61,526 bases of DNA, taken from positions 1 to 61,526 of the forward strand of contig CALUSI010000013.1 in assembly GCA_944323395.1 (NCBI GenBank), in the 5' to 3' direction. The notes beneath the pieces were generated by a model. That model had not been told where the DNA came from, did not search any database, and saw only the letters and a program-made list of their open reading frames with translations. Positions within the stretch are counted from its first letter, which is position 1, and each line of letters begins with the position of its first letter. Source of the stretch: Candidatus Gastranaerophilales bacterium (GTDB lineage: Bacteria > Cyanobacteriota > Vampirovibrionia > Gastranaerophilales > Gastranaerophilaceae). The translations under genes and the position numbers were made by a program. Below are positions 54,409 through 61,526 of this stretch, piece by piece.

Positions 54409-57021
54409 TTATAATTTTTCAATAGATTTAACTGGTCCAACAATAGTAAAAACATAAGGTTTTGCAAAATACTTATTTGCCGTTTTTATAATATCTTGAA
54501 CTGTGATTTCATTTATTATTTGAGGATATTTATCCAAAAACGTAAAATCTTTACCACTAATTTCCAAAGAATTAATTAGAGAAGCCTTATCCATATTTGT
54601 CTCCATTGACAAAACATAGTTTCCTAATAGTTTATCCTTGGCTTCAGAAAGCTCTTTTTCAGTCACAAATTCTTTTTTTAACTTATCTATTTCTTTTATT
54701 AACCCCCCCTTTGCAACTTGAACATTTTTAGGATTAGTAGCAATGTATAAAGCAAAAACACCTTTATTTACATTTGCAGAGAAGCTAGAACCAACCTGAT
54801 ATGCTAAACCTTGCTCATCTCTCAATTGTGTAAATAATCTTGAACTCATACCAGAACCAAGCATAGAATCTATAACTTGCAATGTTGCCCAATCTTTTTG
54901 ATTTTCAACACCATCAGTCAACCAGCCTAATAAAAGCCAAACAGCTTGTGAGTCTTTATTTACTTTTACAATCTTATTTTTTAATAATGGTTTAAACTTA
55001 TTTTTATAATCTAAGAACGAGAATTTAGGCTTATTACTTTTTTGCAATATTCTAGAAAAATAATTAATAAATTCTTGACTGTCAACATTTCCGTTTATAG
55101 TTATAACTACATTTTCAGCAGGGAAGAGATTATTATAGAAATTAACAATATCTTCCTCTTGAATTAAAGGTAAAGTTTTCTGCAATATTTTACCGGTATT
55201 ACCATAAGGAGTACCTTCCCATAACGCTGTTCTAAATTCGTCAAAAGCTAATGCGTCAGGAGTATTGTTTTTATTCTTAATAGAATGCATCTTATCTGCT
55301 TTTACGCGTTCTACATCATATGAATCTAAAGATGCTTTGGTTGCAATTTCTTCAAATATATCCAGTGCTAAATCCTTTTCATTTTTTGTAAACTTAGCAG
55401 CTATTCCGAATGAATCACCACGTGCAGAAGGTGCAATTTTGATACCATTTTCTTCTAACAATAATGATAATTCCTGATTTTTATATTTTTTTGTTCCTTT
55501 CAGCATAGTTTCTGCTGTTACAGCAGCAATGCCGGGAATTTCTTCAAGATTATTTCCGCCTTTTGATGACATTTCCATAGCTATAATATCATTAGCTGTA
55601 TTTTGTGTAATGATTAATGTTGCTCCATTTTCAAGCTCATATTTTGTCGTTGTTTTATCCTGACTTAATACCTTTGCATTATAATTCTGCGCCGGCTGTT
55701 TTTGTATAGCAGGTTTTCCTTCTTTGGACGGTAATATTACGGAAACTACAGAAGAATCAATATCAAGGTATTCCTTTGCAACTCTTTTTAAATCTTCTGC
55801 CGTAACTTTGTTTATATTATCTAAATAATTTTTATAATATGAAGTATCATTTGTTAATGTTGCCGTATAACCAATAGCTGAAGCTATATTCGAAACGGAT
55901 TCTCTTGAATAGAAAGTATCACGTTCTATAATATTCTTCGCTTTTTGTATTTCTTCATTTGTTATTTCATTTTTTTGAAGTTTCTCTATTTCTGTAAAAA
56001 TAGCATCTTTTAATCGTTCTATATCTTCAGTTATATAATTTGCAGAAACATAGAATATAGAATCATCACGCATTGAAGAATGAGAAGCTGAAATCGAATG
56101 AACCAATTGCTTTTGTTCTTTTATATTTTTATACAATCGTGAGGATTTCCCTTCACCAAGTATTGTAGCGAGAACATCTAAAGCATAAGAGTCTTTACTT
56201 GTTATCGGATGACAGCCCTTAAAACCTATTAATATATATCCGGTTTCAACTTTCATCTCCTCTTTTGTTTCAATCTGTGAGGAGGGTTTTTTATCGAGTT
56301 TATATTTTAATACAGTTTTCTTTTCAGTAATATCTACAGGTTTATTAAACTTTGTTTTAATTAAATCCAAAGCTTTCTGTGTATTTACATCTCCAATTAC
56401 AACCGTTGTCATATTTTGCGGTATATACCAGGTATTATAAAAATCTAAAATTTGTTCTCGGCTTATTGTTTCGATTACTTCTTTTGTACCTATGACATCT
56501 CTTTTATATGGATGTACTTTATAAAAACCTTTAACCATATTTCTATATAATACCGTAGCTGGTCTGTCGTTATTCTTTGAAATTTCTTCTATTACAACTT
56601 TTCTTTCTTTTTCAAGCTCTTTTCTTGGAATTAAAGGATTTAAAAGCATATCTGAATGCAAATCTAAAGCAAGTTCAAAATATTGTGAAGGTATAAGAAT
56701 ATAATAGTGAGTAAAATCTTTACTTGTAGCCGCATTTGTAATAGCACCTTTTGATTCTAAAATTTGGTCAAATTCTTTTGCAGGATGCTTTGATGTCCCT
56801 TTAAAGAATAGATGTTCCAAAAAATGTGCTACACCATTATTTTCATCTGTTTCATTAATAGAACCTGTTTTTATCCAAGTATCTATTATTACAATTGGAT
56901 TATCGTGCACTTCTTGTATTACAACATTCTGTCCGTTATCAAGTTTAAAACTTGAATAATCTGCAGCATTACAAACTAAACCAATAAAAACAAAAGCGAT
57001 AACAAGTATAAATCTTTTCAT
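54409..57021 (-). CDS. Exported M16-family zinc peptidase (two-repeat)
   Basis: An 870-residue exported peptidase of the pitrilysin family. A signal peptide (MKRFILVIAFVFIGLVCNA) is followed by an M16 unit with the inverted zinc motif HFLEH (His66, Glu69, His70) and the distal ligand in VVIEEISKN (Glu145 or Glu146). The second half (about 450-870) is a second M16 unit without HxxEH, as expected for the non-catalytic partner; GLAYQVGSSFSANVNKGVFA marks it. The two form a closed chamber that degrades peptides in the periplasm. Monocistronic. Confidence 0.93.
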   Translation of the reverse strand: MKRFILVIAFVFIGLVCNAADYSSFKLDNGQNVVIQEVHDNPIVIIDTWIKTGSINETDENNGVAHFLEHLFFKGTSKHPAKEFDQILESKGAITNAATSKDFTHYYILIPSQYFELALDLHSDMLLNPLIPRKELEKERKVVIEEISKNNDRPATVLYRNMVKGFYKVHPYKRDVIGTKEVIETISREQILDFYNTWYIPQNMTTVVIGDVNTQKALDLIKTKFNKPVDITEKKTVLKYKLDKKPSSQIETKEEMKVETGYILIGFKGCHPITSKDSYALDVLATILGEGKSSRLYKNIKEQKQLVHSISASHSSMRDDSIFYVSANYITEDIERLKDAIFTEIEKLQKNEITNEEIQKAKNIIERDTFYSRESVSNIASAIGYTATLTNDTSYYKNYLDNINKVTAEDLKRVAKEYLDIDSSVVSVILPSKEGKPAIQKQPAQNYNAKVLSQDKTTTKYELENGATLIITQNTANDIIAMEMSSKGGNNLEEIPGIAAVTAETMLKGTKKYKNQELSLLLEENGIKIAPSARGDSFGIAAKFTKNEKDLALDIFEEIATKASLDSYDVERVKADKMHSIKNKNNTPDALAFDEFRTALWEGTPYGNTGKILQKTLPLIQEEDIVNFYNNLFPAENVVITINGNVDSQEFINYFSRILQKSNKPKFSFLDYKNKFKPLLKNKIVKVNKDSQAVWLLLGWLTDGVENQKDWATLQVIDSMLGSGMSSRLFTQLRDEQGLAYQVGSSFSANVNKGVFALYIATNPKNVQVAKGGLIKEIDKLKKEFVTEKELSEAKDKLLGNYVLSMETNMDKASLINSLEISGKDFTFLDKYPQIINEITVQDIIKTANKYFAKPYVFTIVGPVKSIEKL

Positions 57022-57195
57022 TATTTATCCTCTAATTTTTTAAATCCCCAATATTGATATTATACACTAAAACGAAAACTGTCTTACAACAATTAAACTA
57101 ACCTTTAAGAACAGTTCTTAACAAACAGTTCAAAAAAGTAAATTTTCGACATACATATATACTTTATATATGTATAGGGAAAGATTATATATTAT

Positions 57196-59871
57196 ATGCA
57201 CGAAGTAAAAATAAATCAAAATCCATATTTATATACAAATAAAATTTTCGGAATTAAAAATAATAAAAGCCAGAATACTCAGGCACCTATTCCTAAAGAA
57301 ATTGCCCAAGATCAATTCACTTCCAATAATAAATCAGATTTAAGAAAAGATTTTGAAGAAACTAAAAAACAACAAGGAATAATCGGAAAAGCTTGGGATG
57401 GTATTAAAAATATATTCGGTGCAAAATCAGGTTCTAAACACATTGAGAAAGTTATCAAACAAGCTGAGCGTGGAGAAATTTCGCAAGAAGAAGCACAAGA
57501 AACTTTGAATAAATATAAAGAAGGACAAAAAACTTGTGTTGATGTTGTGGCTGACTTAGCATCCGGCATATTAGCGGTCGGTGCCTTTGCATTAGCAGTA
57601 CCAACAGGTGGTGCTTCTTTAGCTGTTGGTTTAGGCTTAGCAACAGCAGTTGGAGCAGGGGTCAAAGTAGGAATTAAAGCAGGTGATGCAATAGCTACCG
57701 GCAAAGAATATGCAGGAAAAGATTTACTTTATGATACATTAACCGGCGGAATTAATGGTGTATTGGCTCCAATTACAAATGGTCTTGGGAATACAGTAAC
57801 AAAAACAATCGGCAAAAAACTCGGATTAAAAATAATACAAGAAGGTGCGGAAGAAGCCGCTGAACAAGGAATTAAACTTGGTATTAAACAAACGGCAAAA
57901 AATATTGTTCTAAATCAAACTATAGATGTTGCAGAAGGAACAATAGGTAAAAGAGCATTAGCACTTGGTGCGGGAATGGCAATTGACGGTGCTTTAGGCG
58001 GAGCCTCCGACAATATGCTAAGAGCAGGATTAAATGGTGAAAATGTTATTGAAGCAGGAATTCAAGGTGCTATAGGCGGAGCCATTATGGCTCCTGTAAT
58101 TGGCGGTGGTTTTAGAGCTGCAGGCAAAGCAGGTAAAGCTTTAAACAATAAAATAACTACAAAAATCGTTCTTCCTGATGGAATAAATACAAAATTCAAA
58201 CAAGGACAAACAGGTGACTGCGCACTTTTATCTACAATTGATGGAATGATGAATAACCCAAATACAGCTAAGACATTCAAAAAATCTATAACAAAAACCA
58301 TAAGCGGAGACTACAATGTAAAAATCGGAGACAAGATTGTAAAAGTATCCAAATCTTCCCTCTCTGATGAAATGTTATCTGATAAAACCGGCATAAGAAT
58401 TTTTGAACAAGCATACAAACAATTAACAGGTGATATTGATGGCGGTTTTGCCGAAGTTGTTGCAAAACAATTCGGACTAAACCCTGTTCATATTGCAAAT
58501 GAATCAATTACTGATGAACTTCTTGATACTTTAGCAACAAACAAAAGCAATACTGTTCTTTCTTTAGGAACATTAGTTGATACAGATGGCGCTATTAGTC
58601 CAATAGGTTCACAAAGGCACTATTTTACAATAAAAGATATTGATTCAGCTAAAAAAACAGTTAAATTAACCAGCCCTATTGATACCTCTAAAATAATAGA
58701 ATTATCTTATGATGATGTCAAAGCACTCGGCATTTCTATAGATGGAGGTACGATAAATAAGTTAAACCTTCCTAGTTTGGAAAGGAATATTAAAGATAGT
58801 AAATTTTACGCAAGTAAAGTAACTTCTTGTGAAAAAAGTATTTTAGACACAGAAGAAGAAGTTATTAGTCTTTTAGGTTTAAATAGAAAAGAAAGAAAAA
58901 TATTCAACCGTATCATTAATTCAAGAGGCAACTATACACTTGATTGCGGAAACTACAAATTTAACATTACAAAAACAGCTAATGGTCAATACCAAGTAGA
59001 AAGAATAAAAGATATTGTTATTGAATCAATATTCGATAGAACTAGAATGCAAGGATTATCTTCAGATGAAATATTTCAATGTATTCAATATACAGATATT
59101 GCAGATATTATTCAATACATAAAAAACTTTTCGTTAAATAACAATCTGGCAAACACAGTTATACCTGAATATACTGTAGGTAAAATAGATGAATCTCAAT
59201 TAAGGCTGATATGCTACGCTGTTGTGAATTCACAACTTTTTGATGAAAGTTCAGAAAAAGCATTGATAAGGAGTTTACAAGACTATAAAAAGGCTTCAAA
59301 GTATAAACAAATTAATGGAAGACTAAGAGATAAAGAATTCCCAATACCCAAAGAAGATATTTCTCGCGTAAAAAAAGATATTGCAGAATTAACAGATTTT
59401 ATAAGGAGCTGTCCATCTACTGTTGATAATACCTCATTATATCGTACTGACCATTATAGCGTATTTAGTAAAACGATGTTAGAGAATGGAATATACAAAG
59501 GCAAAAACTTATCTGATATTTTGGAAGAACTTGCAATCAAAAGTAAAAATGGAGAACCTATAGATATAGCTGGTCTTAACCATATACTTAAAGATAAAGA
59601 ATTCATCTTCCCAGGCTTTTTATCTACGAGTCTTACAGATACAGCTTCTGATACTTGCGGACGTGAAAGTCGTCAAATTGTATGGAACTTTAGAACAAAA
59701 GGTTACATTCCCGGAATTTTTATAGATGCATTCGGCAGAGAAAATTGGAGTTGTAAAGAAATTGAGTTCTTAATTCAAAGAGGTGCAAAAGTAAAAATTA
59801 ATGGAATTAACCTTGAAAATGGAAGATGGAATATTTCTGCAGAAATAATAAGTACTCTTAATGAAGTATAA
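57196..59871 (+). CDS. Tagged calpain-like plus ADP-ribosyltransferase effector-like protein
   Basis: An 891-residue multidomain protein. The N-terminus (MHEVKINQNPY, then QFTSNNKSD at 40-48) has the shared tag. Gly/Ala-rich hydrophobic segments (115-165, 255-312) could insert in membranes. Residues about 325-515 look like a calpain-type cysteine peptidase: QGQTGDC (336-342, Cys342) and His475 (RHYFTI); the usual Asn-Pro reads Ser-Pro (493-494). The C-terminal 150 residues are an ADP-ribosyltransferase of the Arg-Ser-Glu class: Arg750 (SLYRTD), Ser-Thr-Ser 810-812 (PGFLSTSLTD) and Glu-x-Glu 855-857 (KEIEFL). All catalytic residues of that domain are present. The stop is 5 bp from that of the convergent hydrolase gene. 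I infer a toxin or effector. Confidence 0.83.
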   Translation: MHEVKINQNPYLYTNKIFGIKNNKSQNTQAPIPKEIAQDQFTSNNKSDLRKDFEETKKQQGIIGKAWDGIKNIFGAKSGSKHIEKVIKQAERGEISQEEAQETLNKYKEGQKTCVDVVADLASGILAVGAFALAVPTGGASLAVGLGLATAVGAGVKVGIKAGDAIATGKEYAGKDLLYDTLTGGINGVLAPITNGLGNTVTKTIGKKLGLKIIQEGAEEAAEQGIKLGIKQTAKNIVLNQTIDVAEGTIGKRALALGAGMAIDGALGGASDNMLRAGLNGENVIEAGIQGAIGGAIMAPVIGGGFRAAGKAGKALNNKITTKIVLPDGINTKFKQGQTGDCALLSTIDGMMNNPNTAKTFKKSITKTISGDYNVKIGDKIVKVSKSSLSDEMLSDKTGIRIFEQAYKQLTGDIDGGFAEVVAKQFGLNPVHIANESITDELLDTLATNKSNTVLSLGTLVDTDGAISPIGSQRHYFTIKDIDSAKKTVKLTSPIDTSKIIELSYDDVKALGISIDGGTINKLNLPSLERNIKDSKFYASKVTSCEKSILDTEEEVISLLGLNRKERKIFNRIINSRGNYTLDCGNYKFNITKTANGQYQVERIKDIVIESIFDRTRMQGLSSDEIFQCIQYTDIADIIQYIKNFSLNNNLANTVIPEYTVGKIDESQLRLICYAVVNSQLFDESSEKALIRSLQDYKKASKYKQINGRLRDKEFPIPKEDISRVKKDIAELTDFIRSCPSTVDNTSLYRTDHYSVFSKTMLENGIYKGKNLSDILEELAIKSKNGEPIDIAGLNHILKDKEFIFPGFLSTSLTDTASDTCGRESRQIVWNFRTKGYIPGIFIDAFGRENWSCKEIEFLIQRGAKVKINGINLENGRWNISAEIISTLNEV

Positions 59872-59876
59872 ACAGT

Positions 59877-61151
59877 CTATTCAACCGGAATTAAAATATC
59901 ATTTTCTGTTCTTTCTTCTAGTGAAGAAAATTCATCATCAGTGCAGGAATTATCAGTCTCTTCTTCCAATATTTCTAGTCCCAAAGACATAATTTCAAGC
60001 AATTCAGAATGTTCGACTTTATCTACCCAATTAGAAGGTATAGCATTCACACCAACACTCGCTCCAATTATATTACCAGCTATTGCGCCTGTAGAATCAC
60101 TATCTCCGCTATGATTTACTGCTGCAGTTAAAGCTTTTTTAAAATCATTAGGATACTTGAGAACTGAATATAATGCTATTCCAAGTGCTTCATCTCCCCT
60201 TCCACCATATCCTATACTTTCAATAGCAGCGACATCATCCATATTAGATTTAGAATATTCAATCGCCTTTTCTATACACTCTAAAGTAGATTCGTGTCCT
60301 TCATAATTCTTAAGTATTTTTATTGAATTATTTATTGCATCTTCTAAAGGTACTTCATTAACCAAATCAGCAATTAACGAGGATAAGAAACCGGCAGGAA
60401 GATATGCATTAGGATGACCGTGAGTTAAAGCGGAAGTTTTAGCACCAACTTCAAAAGCCAATTTAGGCTTTTTATTGTACATTAAACCAATTGGTGATGT
60501 TTTCATCACCCCACCATTTCCCATTGAATCGTTAATAGGATGTTCCATACTGCCGGGTATTCCCATTTTTAATGATTTCATGCAGGTATTACCAGGTCCA
60601 CGTTTTACATATAAAGCAGGATTCTTCATTAATAAAGTTTTTTCTTGAATTTCTTTTCTTGACTTAGTTTGAGTATCATACCAGTTTTTATAAGATGAAT
60701 ATAAAAGATTATAATCAGGTTCTACATCAGTTCTTCCTTTATGTCTATATGAATTCAATAAACCCTCACAAGTAAAAAGAGTCATTTGTGTATCATCAGT
60801 AACTCTATATATACCTTGCGTCTTGGGAATATATCTAAGCCCTGTAGCACCATATCTATTTTTTATTCTATCAATTGAAAACCATTCAATCTTTGCACCA
60901 AAAGCATCTCCAATTGCTCCACCAAGCAAACAACCTTTAAATCTGTCTTGTTTTAAAATAGTTGTATTATAAAGAGCTTTAGAAGAAGCAAAAGATAATC
61001 TGCATTGCTGCATGTTATAATATCCATTTGATGTCATCAATGCACCCTTTTTTTCAGGTTTTTCATGCAACTTTGAGCAAATAGTTGATTTATTAATTTG
61101 TGACTTATTACCACCTATATCATATTTCTGAATAAAACCATTTATTTTCAT
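59877..61151 (-). CDS. Tagged ADP-ribosylglycohydrolase (DraG/ARH-like)
   Basis: A 424-residue member of the family that removes ADP-ribose from proteins or nucleic acids. A 65-residue tail precedes the domain, beginning MKINGFIQKYD and containing LSFASSK (52-58), the shared tag. The domain starts FKGCLLGGAIGDAFGAKIEW (71-90). Metal ligands are intact: TDDTQM (118-123), GGVMKTSPIGL near 213 and SGDSDST (348-354). So it should be active. Its gene converges on that of the ADP-ribosyltransferase with 5 bp between stops, which makes it the likely eraser, antidote or co-effector. No signal peptide is seen. Confidence 0.88.
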   Translation of the reverse strand: MKINGFIQKYDIGGNKSQINKSTICSKLHEKPEKKGALMTSNGYYNMQQCRLSFASSKALYNTTILKQDRFKGCLLGGAIGDAFGAKIEWFSIDRIKNRYGATGLRYIPKTQGIYRVTDDTQMTLFTCEGLLNSYRHKGRTDVEPDYNLLYSSYKNWYDTQTKSRKEIQEKTLLMKNPALYVKRGPGNTCMKSLKMGIPGSMEHPINDSMGNGGVMKTSPIGLMYNKKPKLAFEVGAKTSALTHGHPNAYLPAGFLSSLIADLVNEVPLEDAINNSIKILKNYEGHESTLECIEKAIEYSKSNMDDVAAIESIGYGGRGDEALGIALYSVLKYPNDFKKALTAAVNHSGDSDSTGAIAGNIIGASVGVNAIPSNWVDKVEHSELLEIMSLGLEILEEETDNSCTDDEFSSLEERTENDILIPVE

Positions 61152-61238
61152 AATTGACCAATAGCACTATCATTTTCATAGATTTTAAATCCCGTGAAAA
61201 AGTAAAATGCTATTTATATATATAATTGTTAATTTTTA

Positions 61239-61526
61239 TTAACTTTTAGCTGAAATATTTTTCATTGCCTCTGCTATTTGAACCGATAAATCTACTTGTT
61301 TGATTTTATCAATAGAATCAGGCTTTTTAGGTACACTATTTGTTACTATAACTTCTTTAACGGGAGCATCATTTAATCTTTTCATTGCCTCACCGTTAAA
61401 TAAACCATGAGCAGCACATACATAGATATCTTTAGCTCCTTTTTTCTTTAATAGTTTTGATGCTTCAGCTATCGTTCCTGCAGTATCTATAATATCGTCA
61501 AATATTATACAATTTTTACCGGTAAC
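61239..61526 (-). CDS. prs: Ribose-phosphate pyrophosphokinase, C-terminal part
   Basis: The last 95 residues of PRPP synthetase, truncated by the window edge. They contain the ribose-5-phosphate loop IIFDDIIDTAGTI, then GAKDIYVCAAHGLFNGEAM and KEVIVTNSVP, all typical. The enzyme makes PRPP from ribose 5-phosphate and ATP for nucleotide and NAD synthesis. The stop is at 61239. It is on the same strand as the ADP-ribosylglycohydrolase, 87 bp upstream of that gene. Confidence 0.93.
   Translation of the reverse strand, partial: VTGKNCIIFDDIIDTAGTIAEASKLLKKKGAKDIYVCAAHGLFNGEAMKRLNDAPVKEVIVTNSVPKKPDSIDKIKQVDLSVQIAEAMKNISAKS

Noticed and set aside
57312..58507. Minus-strand open frames inside the ADP-ribosyltransferase gene
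   Set aside because: Pro/Ala-rich antisense of the Gly/Ala-rich segment; no domain and no start signal.
1..61526. CRISPR arrays, insertion sequences, prophage, tRNA genes
   Set aside because: No regularly spaced direct repeats, transposase-like proteins, phage structural genes or cloverleaf-like intergenic segments were seen.

Overview
The window is about 61.5 kb of AT-rich bacterial chromosome. It encodes a Gram-negative-type cell: a heptosyltransferase-like GT9 enzyme, an AsmA/TamB-like giant protein and an SLH-domain protein. It also carries flagellar export genes, type IV pilus genes, several cyclic-dinucleotide signalling proteins and a SigF-type sigma factor. Together with a set of lineage-type proteins starting MKI and carrying a short 'NFxGS'-like motif, this points to a flagellated member of the non-photosynthetic cyanobacterial lineage Melainabacteria/Vampirovibrionia (probably Gastranaerophilales). 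The assignment is inference from gene content and style; no rRNA is present to confirm it. I saw no tRNA, rRNA, CRISPR array, insertion sequence or prophage.

Layout. 1-7 kb: a gene fragment broken at a GGGG run, accB-accC, a GAF-GGDEF protein with a damaged HD-GYP domain, and a heptosyltransferase-like enzyme. 6.6-10.6 kb: a compact minus-strand flagellar operon (two-SPOA switch protein, fliO, fliP, extended fliQ, a small secretin-N-like secreted protein, fliR). 10.8-19 kb: an orphan DNA methyltransferase, a LOG protein, a GAF/HD-GYP protein with a NarL-type regulator, a GT2 enzyme, a pair of lineage-type membrane proteins, a SulP transporter and a small XRE regulator. 19.0-19.57 kb: a gene-free stretch bounded by two outward-reading terminators, a candidate locus for one or two small RNAs. 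19.6-32 kb: pgpH-ybeY-dgkA, the giant AsmA-like gene, an anti-sigma/ECF sigma/Spy-like envelope-stress module, rsfS, a principal-type sigma factor and rlmB. 32-43 kb: pilMN fusion-pilO, secD-secF, recA, prepilin peptidase next to sigF, cdd, murA and an SLH protein.

44-61 kb is the least ordinary part. Housekeeping genes (proS, a histidine kinase/HD-GYP regulator/PilZ signalling set, an M16 peptidase, prs) are interleaved with seven proteins that differ in their main domains but share a polar N-terminus ending in a short aromatic motif (VNFG, INFK, QNFN, VNFT, TFKG, QFTS, SFAS). Their bodies include an HNH nuclease-like domain, a TPR protein with an HExxH peptidase motif, a calpain-like plus ADP-ribosyltransferase protein, and an ADP-ribosylglycohydrolase. 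The last two are convergent with their stop codons 5 bp apart, so a writer and an eraser of ADP-ribosylation appear to form one locus. I propose that the shared N-terminus is a sorting or secretion tag for an effector-like set, and that the ADP-ribosyltransferase/hydrolase pair is the best candidate here for an undescribed system.
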